DNA of 64,000 nucleotides from positions 1 to 64,000 of the IMG/VR virus record IMGVR_UViG_3300043395_003089; one strand, given 5' to 3'. This document shows, one piece after another, positions 46,800-54,914 of this stretch. The translations under genes were made by a program, and so were the position numbers. The first letter of the stretch is position 1, and each line of letters starts with the position of its first letter. Origin of the DNA: a virus. The notes beneath the pieces were generated by a model that saw only the letters and a program-made list of their open reading frames with translations, searched no databases and was not told the DNA's origin.

Positions 46800-47108
46800 C
46801 TACACGCGCCCTTTCCAGGCTTCCGGCTTGTCGCCGCGATCCCACGCGTCGCGGAGCACGCGAGCGCTCGCGCCCCACAAATCATCGTCGGTCGCCTCGC
46901 GCCCGAGCACGAGCACGAGCCACGCGCCGAACGTGGGCCGTTCTTCGATCGCGACGCGATGCGTGTAGCCCTTGTCGCGGATCATGGCGCGATGGTTGTT
47001 CGCGGCGTGCTCGGCTTGCTTCGCCGTCATCCAACGCGAGGTATGCACGGGCGCGGGGGCGCCCTCGACGCGAACCGTCACGCGATGCGTAGCGTTGTCG
47101 CTCGCCAC
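46800..47108 (-). CDS. Unknown protein, 102 aa
   Basis: Beta start (NATHRVTVRVEG), helix, then a hydrophobic strand (FGAWLVLVLG) and a charged end. GTG 47108 follows the previous stop by 4 bases. No family recognised. Confidence 0.55.
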   Translation of the reverse strand: MASDNATHRVTVRVEGAPAPVHTSRWMTAKQAEHAANNHRAMIRDKGYTHRVAIEERPTFGAWLVLVLGREATDDDLWGASARVLRDAWDRGDKPEAWKGRV

Positions 47109-47112
47109 GGGC

Positions 47113-49161
47113 CTACTCCAACTCCAACATCGCGCCACGAAGCGCGGTGTCATCGGTGAGCGGTTCGAGCGCGCGGCGCAGGTCGTTGATCAGCGCTTTC
47201 GCGTTGGTGACCGACTCGGCGCCGAGCACGGTCTCATAGCCAGCGACGCGCGCCGCGACCGTGCCGATCTCGCGCAAGAGGCGCGCGGCGATCGTGGGAC
47301 TCACGGTCGCGCGCTTGTACGCCGCTTCGCCCTCGGCATCAATATAGGCTTCGCTCGCGTTGTGCCGCTTCGCCGCTTTCTCGCGCGCTTTCTCGCGCGC
47401 CGCTTCGCGCGCCTTGATGGTCTGCTCGGCGTAGTCATCGGCGATCGCTTGCGCCTCGACGGTGAGACCGCGGGTCAGCGACGAGAACAGATCCGGGCCC
47501 GTCGTGACGCTGATCGTTTCGTGGTCGCCCCACAAAGGCGAGATCGCCGCGATCAGCGCGCGAACGGCTGTCGCGTGGCCCGGCGGGACGTACCACACGT
47601 GACCGCGCTTGACCGCGCCGTGCCGCGTGCGCAGCACGCGACCGAGCCACGGGGTGAGCACGCGCGACGTCAGAGCCACGCTCGCGACGCTCGCGCTGTA
47701 GGCGTCGCGGACCATGTCCGCGAGCCGCGGGTTGCCGCGGAACTTGAGCAAGCCGGATTCCGCGTCGCCCTCGACGAGATCGACGAACAGCTCAGCCGTA
47801 CCGTAGGCATCGCCCGGCAACGCCGCGCGATCACCGCCGAGGGCGCGACCCACGAGCCACGTAGCCTTGACGCCCGCGGGCGTCGCGCTCTTGCTGAGGC
47901 GCTTAACGTCCCAATCGCGCCCGCGGAGCGTATCGACGGCAAGCCCCGCGTAGTGTTCCGCGCTCGGCACTCCGGGCGCGTCGCTCTCGCGCTCGATCGC
48001 GATCAGCCCGTCGGTGACCTTACCGTGCTCCGTCGAGCCGGCACCCGTCCAAGAGACCTGCAACCAACCATCGGCCGCGATAGCGCCCGCGATCAAGTCG
48101 CGCTCCGACAGCAAGCGCTGACGCTCGGTCAACGTCGCGCCGCGCGTGGCGTTCGTCGGCACGAACGCGCGTTGTGCACGGGGCAGGGCGAAGATCCCGA
48201 TGCTCGCGCCGCTGTCGACGGACGCGCTACCGTTGCCGCGTGTCGTCGGTTCCACGTAGGCCGCTTCGCGTTGCGCCGTCGCGATATTCGCGCCCTCGGT
48301 TGCGATGTTCGCGAGCGCGCTTTCGACGGCCGCGATCTCGCTCGCGAGACCCTGGATCGCCGTGTCGTCGCGGAGTGCCGCGGGGATCATGCTCGCGGGG
48401 ATCGCATCGGGCATGAGGGACGAGAGCGGAATCGCGCCCTCGGGCGTGTTGATCACGGGCGCCGTGCGCTCGTCGCGAACCGTCACGACGGGCGCGCTAC
48501 CCGCAGCGACACGAGGGCGCGGCGCCATATCGGCGTCGGTCGTATCGCGGACGGTCACGTAGGCCACGCCGGGCTCGGAGTGCACGATTCCCGTGACGGT
48601 CTTACGCTGCGACTGGCCACCGTTCGCGCGCTGCACGCGCAGCACGGTCCCGACGGTGACAGGATCGGTCGGGTCGTGGTCGACCCGCGCGCCCCACATA
48701 TCGGGCGACACGCGGCGCGCTTTCTCGCTACCCGTCGCCGGGCGGAACGAGGCGCCCTGCGCCATGAGGGGCACCCACGTGGCCGGGCGCACCACGGGAA
48801 CAGACAGCACGGGTGCGCTCGGGGCGTCCGTCACGACGGGGATCGCCTGTCGTTCGGTGGCCGGCGGGGGCGCGCTCGCGCTCGGCGCGCTACGCGCCGC
48901 TTGGATCGCCTCGAACTTGGCGTTGTACGCCTCGGTAAGCAGCGCCCGATGGGCCTTCGAGAGCGCTTCCACGCGCTCGCGCTCCGGGCCCCCCTTGCTG
49001 TAGGGGCGCACGAGCGCTTGGAGGGCCGCGAGCGCGATCTCCGGGGGGAGCGGCACGATCGCGCCGATCGCCACGAGCAGCGTCGCGAGCCACGCGGGCG
49101 GGTCGAGATCGAGCATGAACGTTTCGTTGTTGTCGGTCGGGGGGAGCGCGGGAGTGGCCAT
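47113..49161 (-). CDS. Large unknown protein, 682 aa
   Basis: A hydrophobic helix-rich region near the N-terminus (PAWLATLLVAIGAIVPLPPE), a Pro/Val/Thr linker, a mixed domain at 230-520 with Trp-containing strands (HVWYVPPGHATAVRAL), and a charged coiled coil at about 565-610 (AREAAREKAREKAAKR). No family recognised. ATG 49161 has GAAAGG 12 bases upstream; ATG 49188 is an alternative. A plus-strand frame of 766 codons over the same bases is Arg-rich and rejected. Confidence 0.7.
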   Translation of the reverse strand: MATPALPPTDNNETFMLDLDPPAWLATLLVAIGAIVPLPPEIALAALQALVRPYSKGGPERERVEALSKAHRALLTEAYNAKFEAIQAARSAPSASAPPPATERQAIPVVTDAPSAPVLSVPVVRPATWVPLMAQGASFRPATGSEKARRVSPDMWGARVDHDPTDPVTVGTVLRVQRANGGQSQRKTVTGIVHSEPGVAYVTVRDTTDADMAPRPRVAAGSAPVVTVRDERTAPVINTPEGAIPLSSLMPDAIPASMIPAALRDDTAIQGLASEIAAVESALANIATEGANIATAQREAAYVEPTTRGNGSASVDSGASIGIFALPRAQRAFVPTNATRGATLTERQRLLSERDLIAGAIAADGWLQVSWTGAGSTEHGKVTDGLIAIERESDAPGVPSAEHYAGLAVDTLRGRDWDVKRLSKSATPAGVKATWLVGRALGGDRAALPGDAYGTAELFVDLVEGDAESGLLKFRGNPRLADMVRDAYSASVASVALTSRVLTPWLGRVLRTRHGAVKRGHVWYVPPGHATAVRALIAAISPLWGDHETISVTTGPDLFSSLTRGLTVEAQAIADDYAEQTIKAREAAREKAREKAAKRHNASEAYIDAEGEAAYKRATVSPTIAARLLREIGTVAARVAGYETVLGAESVTNAKALINDLRRALEPLTDDTALRGAMLELE

Positions 49162-49282
49162 GTCGGGGGTACCTTTCGGGTCCTGCATAGGGGTTTTTGG
49201 GGTGGACTCGAACGATATCCATCCGGCGGGCGATTGTCAAACACATTGTTTTCCTCCTTAGATTTCGCATAGTTACAAGGAC

Positions 49283-49583
49283 GGATCCGAGTCGTCGAAT
49301 CGGATAATAGCCGCGTTCGAGGCATGGGATCCCGCTCGGATCTGACCGGATCTCGCGCTTTCCAGACTCGGATCACGCGGTTGCGCGCTCGGATAGTTCC
49401 GCGTGGAACTATCCGAAATCACTCGGATTTATCCGAGTCACGCCCGCGCGCCGGGCGCCACGGATCGCGCGGGTGGGGGGCTTCGAGCTTCCAGCCAGAC
49501 GCATTGTTTGACACTCGGATTCGAGCTCGCTAAAGTCGACGCCAGCGTTGACCATTTTCGAGTGGAGCTCGAATGACTCGGAT
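49283..49583. repeat. CTCGGAT repeat cluster (iteron-like control region)
   Basis: Copies of ACTCGGAT or CTCGGAT at 49335, 49366, 49388, 49421, 49513 and 49576, and of the complement ATCCGAGT at 49285 and 49431. Two form the inverted pair ACTCGGAT-TT-ATCCGAGT. The 427-base gap has no gene and separates leftward from rightward genes. Such arrays bind replication initiators, partition proteins or repressors. Confidence 0.7.
49391..49414. promoter_or_regulatory. parS-like palindrome
   Basis: GGATAGTTCC-GCGT-GGAACTATCC, with 10-base perfect arms. Its core GTTCCGCGTGGAAC differs at one base from GTTCCACGTGGAAC, the GC-rich form of the ParB-binding parS site. No parA or parB gene is in the window. 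Confidence 0.5.
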
Positions 49584-49588
49584 CTAAA

Positions 49589-49957
49589 ATGCCTCGGCAC
49601 TACCAGCGGCAGACGCCATTCGATCACTCGTCAGGGCGCAGCCCGCGCGTGGTCGACTACGTTGGCGTGCGCCTCGGCGTCGAGCTTCGCCAGCGCGCGA
49701 TCATGGCAGCCGAGCAGCTCGGGATCCCGCTCTCGGAGTGGGTCCGGCTCGTGGTCGCCAACGCGCTCGCGAACGGCAACGCCGGCATGAACGGGATCGG
49801 CGATCCGACGAACGCCGGCTATCTACATGGCCGCTCGCTCGGCTTCGCGCTCGCGCAACAGCAAGTGGCCAACGCGGTACGCGCCGCGATCGAGGGCTCG
49901 CCGAGCAGCGTCGAGGAAGCGACCGCGCGCGGGATGCTGCCGCCTGCGACCTACTAG
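49589..49957 (+). CDS. Ribbon-helix-helix-like regulator or partition protein, 122 aa
   Basis: VVDYVGVRLGVELRQRAIMA followed by LGIPLSEWVRLVVANAL fits the strand-helix-helix of the Arc/CopG fold. The C-terminal part is helical and may oligomerise. It starts 5 bases after the last CTCGGAT repeat, the usual layout for an RHH protein that binds repeats upstream of its own gene (CopG, ParR, omega). The specific role is inference. Confidence 0.7.
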   Translation: MPRHYQRQTPFDHSSGRSPRVVDYVGVRLGVELRQRAIMAAEQLGIPLSEWVRLVVANALANGNAGMNGIGDPTNAGYLHGRSLGFALAQQQVANAVRAAIEGSPSSVEEATARGMLPPATY

Positions 49958-49980
49958 CTGTCAGCCCAGCGAGCTAGTCT
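49956..49980 (+). promoter_or_regulatory. Dyad promoter element, copy R
   Basis: AGCTGTCAGCCCAGCGAG, then C and TAGTCT, 7 bases before ATG 49988; starts within the stop codon of the RHH gene. Confidence 0.8.
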
Positions 49981-49987
49981 CGTATGC

Positions 49988-50209
49988 ATGATCGCAACCG
50001 TGAAGACGCGGCGCTCGCCAAAGCCGTGCATCGTGTTTCGTACTGCCAAGACCGGCTTCGTCACCGTCGAGACGCAAACGTATTGCGGTGAGACCGTGCC
50101 GGCGGCAGACGGCGTCACGCAGCTCCCTGACGAGATCGAGTGCTGCACCGATTGCGAAACTGCCGTCAAGCAAGCCATCGAGGCTCTGAAGGCAGTCGCT
50201 TCGACGTGA
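49988..50209 (+). CDS. Small Cys-containing protein, 73 aa
   Basis: Beta-rich start with KPCIVFRT, then TYCGE and ECCTDCE, so a zinc site is possible. It ends convergently with the next minus-strand gene. No family recognised. Confidence 0.65.
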   Translation: MIATVKTRRSPKPCIVFRTAKTGFVTVETQTYCGETVPAADGVTQLPDEIECCTDCETAVKQAIEALKAVAST

Positions 50210-50226
50210 AACTCCGCAGCGAAGCC

Positions 50227-50604
50227 TTAGCGCTCCGGTGTCACGTGCGCGCGGAGCTCGACGATCGCGAGATCGCCGTTGCCGAGCCCGACGCCAGTGA
50301 CGCGCAGCGAGCGCGCTGTCGCCGTGTTGAACTTGCCGGCGATCGTCGAGGCTGCCGTCGACTGGATGACCGGCGTGATGAGCAACGAGAAAAGCCCCGT
50401 GCCCGGCGCCGCTGCCCAGATCGTGTTGTCGGTGATCGCTTCGAGGAGCTGCTTGAGCAAGCTTGGCCCCGGGCCTGCTGTCGCGGCATCGGTGATGAGC
50501 TGCGTTTGCAGCACGTCGCCCACCAACGAGCCCGAGCCATCGTAGGCGTACTCGTATTTGAGGGCGTTGGGGGTCGCGGACTTGAGGGTCATTGTTGCAG
50601 CCAT
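50227..50604 (-). CDS. Possible virion protein, 125 aa
   Basis: Beta strands at both ends and an Ala/Thr/Gly-rich helical middle, with no charged tails, resembling small structural proteins. No family recognised. Driven by its own extended -10. Confidence 0.6.
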   Translation of the reverse strand: MAATMTLKSATPNALKYEYAYDGSGSLVGDVLQTQLITDAATAGPGPSLLKQLLEAITDNTIWAAAPGTGLFSLLITPVIQSTAASTIAGKFNTATARSLRVTGVGLGNGDLAIVELRAHVTPER

Positions 50605-50610
50605 GGCCTG

Positions 50611-50619
50611 ACCCTACCA
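50611..50619 (-). promoter_or_regulatory. Extended -10 promoter TGGTAGGGT
   Basis: Minus-strand TGG TAGGGT, 6 bases before ATG 50604. Confidence 0.65.
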
Positions 50620-50624
50620 CAATA

Positions 50625-50643
50625 GGCTGACGCGTTGTCAGCC
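50625..50643 (-). terminator. Hairpin GGCTGAC-N5-GTCAGCC after the endolysin gene
   Basis: Perfect 7-base arms directly after the endolysin stop on the minus strand. It has no U-run. Each arm also resembles the GGCTGAC part of the late promoters, so it might be a binding site. Confidence 0.45.
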
Positions 50644-51543
50644 CTACGCGGGCGCAGGGTTCAGCCACGTCAGGAGCGTCAACGTATCGCAGCCGACGAT
50701 GCCATCGGCCGAAAGCCCATAGCAGCTCTGGACGTCTTTGATCCGCGCCTCGGTCGCTGGGCCAAAGTCTCCGTCGATAGCGAGCTTGCCCGCGCGAGCT
50801 TGGATCCATTTGACCATCTCGCCGGTCGCGCCGCGCTTCACGAGATTGATCGTGTTGGTGTCGACGGCGCCCGGCGAGAATCCGGGCATCCCGAGCGCGT
50901 CGCCCGCGTACTGGTAGATCAACCACTGGTTGCCCCACGCCGGGATGTACGTCGGATGCGCCGGCATGCCGGTGAAGCGCACGGGCTGACCAACATCCCA
51001 GAGCCACGGCTTGGCGAGCCAGAGTGGGCAGTTGATCAACTTGCCGGGCGCGTGGTTCTTGAGAACTTCATTCCATACGCGTGCACTCGTGTACATGCCG
51101 GGCCATGCGCCGTAGTACAGGCGCAACGCGATCGCGGCTTCGAGGATCCACGCGAAGTATTGATCCGACGAGAGCACATCGGATTCCTGTTCGACGTCGA
51201 AGAACGGCACCATGTTGCGCGCGGGCGAGCCGAGCACCGGAGCTTTCAGCTCGGCGCCAACGTAATCAATGAAGGCCTTGACCTGTTCTTTCGGGCTCGG
51301 AACATTCGGCGCTTTCTTCGTCGGTACGGTGATGAAGATGTAGGCGCTGCGGTTGAGCCCAGCGGCGAGGATCGTCGCCTTGTCGCGGTCCCAGTAGCTG
51401 TCTCGAATCGGCGCCGTGAAGCCACCGAAGATCGCGCGCGGGATGATGAGGCGTGTACCGACGGCCTTCGCCTGCGTTAGCCCTGCGACGGTTAACGCTT
51501 TGATCGTGTCGGTGTTCGCGTAATCGACGCCGAATTGGGTCAT
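50644..51543 (-). CDS. GH25-like endolysin with peptidoglycan-binding domain, 299 aa
   Basis: The N-terminal TIM-barrel-like domain has FGVDYAN at its first strand and PFFDVEQ near residue 120, the DxE pair of GH25 muramidases or of the related DUF1906 domain. The C-terminal 70 residues are a PG_binding_1 module (RGATGEMVKWIQ ... IDGDFGPATEARI). It would cleave host peptidoglycan during lysis. No signal peptide. GGAG is upstream, and the ATG overlaps the previous stop as ATGA. Confidence 0.82.
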   Translation of the reverse strand: MTQFGVDYANTDTIKALTVAGLTQAKAVGTRLIIPRAIFGGFTAPIRDSYWDRDKATILAAGLNRSAYIFITVPTKKAPNVPSPKEQVKAFIDYVGAELKAPVLGSPARNMVPFFDVEQESDVLSSDQYFAWILEAAIALRLYYGAWPGMYTSARVWNEVLKNHAPGKLINCPLWLAKPWLWDVGQPVRFTGMPAHPTYIPAWGNQWLIYQYAGDALGMPGFSPGAVDTNTINLVKRGATGEMVKWIQARAGKLAIDGDFGPATEARIKDVQSCYGLSADGIVGCDTLTLLTWLNPAPA

Positions 51544-51872
51544 GGCTTGATCTCCTCGATATCGAGGATCTCGTTGAGCTTGGGGAACGCTGGATCGATC
51601 TTGTCGAACGAGTCGAGCACGTGCTGTTGCGGGGGCCCGAGCTTGGAGAGCTGCAACGCGAGGTTCGTGACAGCCGCTTGCTGTTCGAGCTCGTCTTGCA
51701 TCGCGCGCACGTAGGCCTCTTGCGCGCGGCGCCGGATCTTGTCGATCTTGGCCTTGGCGTCATCGCTCGACGTGTCGCCTTGGAGCGCGTGCCAGAGGAA
51801 GCGTACGAGCTCCTCGCCACCATCGATGAACAGGCGAAGGATCTGGGGATCGATTTCGGGCCAGCCTGACAT
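51540..51872 (-). CDS. Unknown helical protein, 110 aa
   Basis: Two long helices with a Glu/Gln/Arg-rich middle (coiled-coil-like), coupled to the endolysin. It could chaperone or regulate the enzyme, which is inference from position only. Confidence 0.65.
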   Translation of the reverse strand: MSGWPEIDPQILRLFIDGGEELVRFLWHALQGDTSSDDAKAKIDKIRRRAQEAYVRAMQDELEQQAAVTNLALQLSKLGPPQQHVLDSFDKIDPAFPKLNEILDIEEIKP

Positions 51873-51878
51873 GCTGTC

Positions 51879-51887
51879 AGCCTACCA
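51879..51887 (-). promoter_or_regulatory. Extended -10 promoter TGGTAGGCT
   Basis: Minus-strand TGG TAGGCT GACAGC ATG; 6 bases to ATG 51872 of the endolysin operon. Confidence 0.7.
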
Positions 51888-51897
51888 CGTAGATACG

Positions 51898-52929
51898 CTA
51901 GCTCGCGTAGAGGACGAATTCGATGACGTCGTTCGAGACAAGCGCATTGGACGGCTCGGCGATGAATGCCGTCGTCGAACGCGAACCCTTGGGACAATCC
52001 CAGCCAACGATCGAAGCGACACCCGCGTTGGTTGGCTGCACAGCGTAGTTGGTGTTCGCGACAGCGGCCATCGTGACAGTGAGCCGTGTCTCGCCGCCAG
52101 TCGCCGTGATCGCGACGACGCGTTGCACGCTCGGGAGGTTCGCGCTCGCCGTGATCGTGTTGCCAGCAACGCCGAACGAGATGCTGTTGCTGTTCGAGAA
52201 CACGACTTCGCCGTTGGTTGCACGCGTGGTGCCGCCCGAGATCGACTTGATCGCTGCAAACGTCGCCGTCAGCGTCTGTGCGTTGAGCCCGAACGAGATG
52301 TTGTTCGAGTTGCTGAAGATGACCGCGCCCGTCGTCGCGACTTCGGTTCCGGCGCTGATCGCGACACCCGTCGCCGTGCCACCGACGGTCTGCACGCTTG
52401 CCGTGATCGTGTTACCGTTCATGCCAAACGTCACGCCGTTGCCGTTGAGGAAGCTGACGGTTGGTCCGGTTGCCGTCGAGCCCAGCGCGATTACGCTGCG
52501 GAACGCGTCACCGGACATCGTCATCTGCGAGCTGCCCGAGAGCCCGAACGAGTAGCCGTTCGAGTTGCTGAACACGACGGTGCCAGTCGCTGCGGTTTGT
52601 GTACCGCCTGCGAGCGCGACGCCCGCGCCCGCGCCCGAACCGCCGCCCGCACCTTGCATGATAAACGGTAGGGCTGTGATGCCACCGGGCGGCTCGGCGT
52701 CTTCGATCGAGTGCCAGAGCTCGACGGCGGCATCGACGGCCGCTTGACCGCTTGGCGTTCGCTCGATGGTCAGGTTGGACGCATCGACCGAGACGTTGAA
52801 TCCGCCACCGTTGAGCCAGACATTGTCCGGCGCCAGTGGCAACGCGTTGCGATTCAGGCTGTGGGCTTGCGAAGCGGTGACCCCGATCGCAAGGCCGGTG
52901 AACCGCAGGACGTTTTTGAGGATTGACAC
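51898..52929 (-). CDS. Fibre-like protein with SNSNGVSFG repeats, 343 aa
   Basis: After a signal-like or hydrophobic N-terminus and a Gly-rich linker, four repeats of about 40 residues follow the pattern GGTxxATGxVxFSNSNxxSFGxxxxTITAS. Such repeats form beta-structured fibres; the last 80 residues are a distinct beta-rich tip. It is probably a receptor-binding or host-range fibre. GTG 52929 lies 6 bases after TATCGT. Confidence 0.75.
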   Translation of the reverse strand: MSILKNVLRFTGLAIGVTASQAHSLNRNALPLAPDNVWLNGGGFNVSVDASNLTIERTPSGQAAVDAAVELWHSIEDAEPPGGITALPFIMQGAGGGSGAGAGVALAGGTQTAATGTVVFSNSNGYSFGLSGSSQMTMSGDAFRSVIALGSTATGPTVSFLNGNGVTFGMNGNTITASVQTVGGTATGVAISAGTEVATTGAVIFSNSNNISFGLNAQTLTATFAAIKSISGGTTRATNGEVVFSNSNSISFGVAGNTITASANLPSVQRVVAITATGGETRLTVTMAAVANTNYAVQPTNAGVASIVGWDCPKGSRSTTAFIAEPSNALVSNDVIEFVLYAS

Positions 52930-52933
52930 GAAA

Positions 52934-52952
52934 CGACGATATCACATCGTCG
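52934..52952 (-). promoter_or_regulatory. Hairpin/promoter region CGACGAT-N5-ATCGTCG
   Basis: Perfect 7-base arms around ATCAC. On the minus strand one arm contains the TATCGT -10 (TGATATCGT) of the gene at 52929. It may be both an operator and the end of the upstream transcript. Confidence 0.5.
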
Positions 52953-52961
52953 AAACGCGGC

Positions 52962-53801
52962 CTACGCAGCCTTGAAGCGCTTGGCGTATTGCTCCATGCA
53001 AGCCCGCAGCGCCGTCGAGACCGGGCGCATCTCGACGCCTAGGGCTGACAGCCGCGTGTTTTGCAAGATGCAATTCGAGCGACCCTTAGAGATCAGGCCT
53101 AGGGACAAGAGCTTGTCGCTGGAGATCCATTCGTTGGTGTGCGTCGGGTCGACGAGCTGCTCGTAGAGAGCAATCAAGTCGCGGTGCCGCATGGCGCCAT
53201 CGTTGACGGCATGGAACACGCCTGTCGCCTGTTGCTCGACGATCGCTTGCACCGCGCGCACGAGATCATCGATCACTGTCACCGAGTTTTCGACATCGAT
53301 GATCTTGGGGTAGCCCGCGAGCTTGGTGATCAGGTTGCGGGGCCCTGGGATGCTGTCGATCGGCATGCGTAGCCGTACGACCGCGACGTTATCGAGATCC
53401 GACAACACGATGTCGCTCGCATACTTCGAGCGCGAGTAGAACGCCGACGGGTTCGCGTGATCGGTTTCGTGCCAGCCCTTGGGGTCCGGCGACTGCCCGT
53501 AGAAAATACAGCCCGAGCTAAGGTGCGTCAGATGGATATCAAGCTCGGCACAAGCGTCCGCGAGCACGAGCGCGCCGATCGTGTTCGAGCGCATCGTGAT
53601 CGTCTTGTTCGCTTCGCACCAGTCGACGTTCGGTAGCCCGGTCTTGCCCGCTGCGTTGATGACGGCTCGCGGCTCGTGGTAGCGCAGCAACGTCGTCATG
53701 AAATTGCGATCGCTGATGTCCTGCGAGATCAAGCGAGCGTCGGGAATCACCGACGCTAGCTTGTGGCCCAGAAACCCGGCGCCGAAGATCAAGACGGTCA
53801 T
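52962..53801 (-). CDS. NAD(P)-dependent sugar reductase/epimerase (RmlD-like), 279 aa
   Basis: Rossmann start LIFGAGFLGHKLA and a short-chain dehydrogenase core: NAAGKTGLPNVDWCEANKT, SSGCIFYGQ and YSRSKYASD, with Tyr-x-x-x-Lys. This follows dTDP-4-dehydrorhamnose reductase and related epimerases. With the methyltransferase and glycosyltransferase downstream it could make or modify a sugar for virion or DNA glycosylation. ATG 53801 is coupled upstream. Confidence 0.82.
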   Translation of the reverse strand: MTVLIFGAGFLGHKLASVIPDARLISQDISDRNFMTTLLRYHEPRAVINAAGKTGLPNVDWCEANKTITMRSNTIGALVLADACAELDIHLTHLSSGCIFYGQSPDPKGWHETDHANPSAFYSRSKYASDIVLSDLDNVAVVRLRMPIDSIPGPRNLITKLAGYPKIIDVENSVTVIDDLVRAVQAIVEQQATGVFHAVNDGAMRHRDLIALYEQLVDPTHTNEWISSDKLLSLGLISKGRSNCILQNTRLSALGVEMRPVSTALRACMEQYAKRFKAA

Positions 53802-54271
53802 TCGTTGTTGTCCCGCGATTGCCCGTAGCGTGGCGAGATACCAAAGGAGACGCCACTCACTCCTGAATAAACGATCGCGCTTGTCACCGTTGCCGCTGGA
53901 CGCGTCGCTGCCTCGACCGGCTTGTTCGCGAACACGACTTCCGCTGTTGGCGGCGCGAGCGCTTTCGCCGCGTCTTCCTCGTCACGCTTGCGCCTTGCAA
54001 TCGCCGCTCGTGCAAGCAACTCGCTCGCGCGTTCGAGCATCTCCTCCGAGCAGTCGCCAAGCTCGGCACTCGCGATGATCTTGAGCAGCCGCTCCTCGTC
54101 AGCCTTGCGCGCTTTTTCGTAGGCCTGTGCGATCGCCTGTAGGATGGGCTCGACGATGGTTTCTACTTCGTGGCGTCGGTTGGTAGCCTGCGAGTTATAT
54201 TCGGTGATGCGGCTCGCTCGAAGCGAGAGCACCATATCGACTACCGAGAAGACATCGAGCTCCAACTTCAC
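53798..54271 (-). CDS. Coiled-coil protein with one fibre-repeat remnant, 157 aa
   Basis: Residues 20-100 are a long charged helix (KARKADEERLLKIIASAEL). The end reads IVYSGVSGVSFGISP, a single copy of the repeat seen in the fibre proteins. It may be a short fibre or fibre adaptor. GTG 54271 overlaps the preceding stop as GTGA. Confidence 0.65.
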   Translation of the reverse strand: MKLELDVFSVVDMVLSLRASRITEYNSQATNRRHEVETIVEPILQAIAQAYEKARKADEERLLKIIASAELGDCSEEMLERASELLARAAIARRKRDEEDAAKALAPPTAEVVFANKPVEAATRPAATVTSAIVYSGVSGVSFGISPRYGQSRDNNE

Positions 54272-54903
54272 GGCTTGATCGCTTTCATGAACGCATGGAA
54301 GTCGATCGCCGTGTTCCAGTAGTTGCGCAGCTCGCGCTGCGCGACCTGCGGATGCTTGGTGTTGAGCACCGAATCGACGGTGGTCTGTACGTTGACATCG
54401 AAGTCGCACTTGACGTTGTAGTGATCGAGCAACTGGCTCTTGCGCCACGCGGCCGAGAAATATGCGAACGTCTCTTCGACGAAGAACCGGCGATGCGTCG
54501 GGTCTTGAAATGCGCGGTTGCTACGCCCGGCTGGCACGATCACCGTGAACAAGCCGCCCGGCACGAGCACGCGCCACGCCTCGTCCATGAAGCGAAACAG
54601 TGCATCTTGGCCACCGTGAGCGACAGGCTGACCACGTTCGTCGACATGCACCATCGGGATGTGCTCGGCGAAGTGACTGCTACGCAGCTCGGCGATCGAG
54701 CTGTCCGCAAACGGCCACGGATACGTCATCAGATCGACGACATGTTGCGCGCCCTCCCAGATGTCGACGCCCTCGAAGCCTTCGCGTGGGCGTTGACCGC
54801 ACGCGAGATCGAGCTTGCGCCCGGATGGTGACGCGGCGATCACTGGTGCAGCCGTGTTTGCGGCACGAGCAAGTGTCTTAGCCAACTTGGATTTCTTTTT
54901 CAC
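54268..54903 (-). CDS. SAM-dependent methyltransferase, 211 aa
   Basis: RKLDLACGQRPREGFEGVDI is a clear motif I with motif II; WPFADSSIAELRSSHFAEHI resembles predicted methyltransferases linked to glycosylation loci. A basic N-terminal part precedes. The substrate is probably a sugar or a small molecule. Confidence 0.8.
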   Translation of the reverse strand: MKKKSKLAKTLARAANTAAPVIAASPSGRKLDLACGQRPREGFEGVDIWEGAQHVVDLMTYPWPFADSSIAELRSSHFAEHIPMVHVDERGQPVAHGGQDALFRFMDEAWRVLVPGGLFTVIVPAGRSNRAFQDPTHRRFFVEETFAYFSAAWRKSQLLDHYNVKCDFDVNVQTTVDSVLNTKHPQVAQRELRNYWNTAIDFHAFMKAIKP

Positions 54904-54914
54904 GGTGATTTTCC

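Noticed and set aside
46972-49272. Plus-strand open frame of 766 codons
   Set aside because: Its product is dominated by Arg, Ala and His typical of antisense shadow in GC-rich DNA; the minus-strand gene has normal composition and fits the operon.
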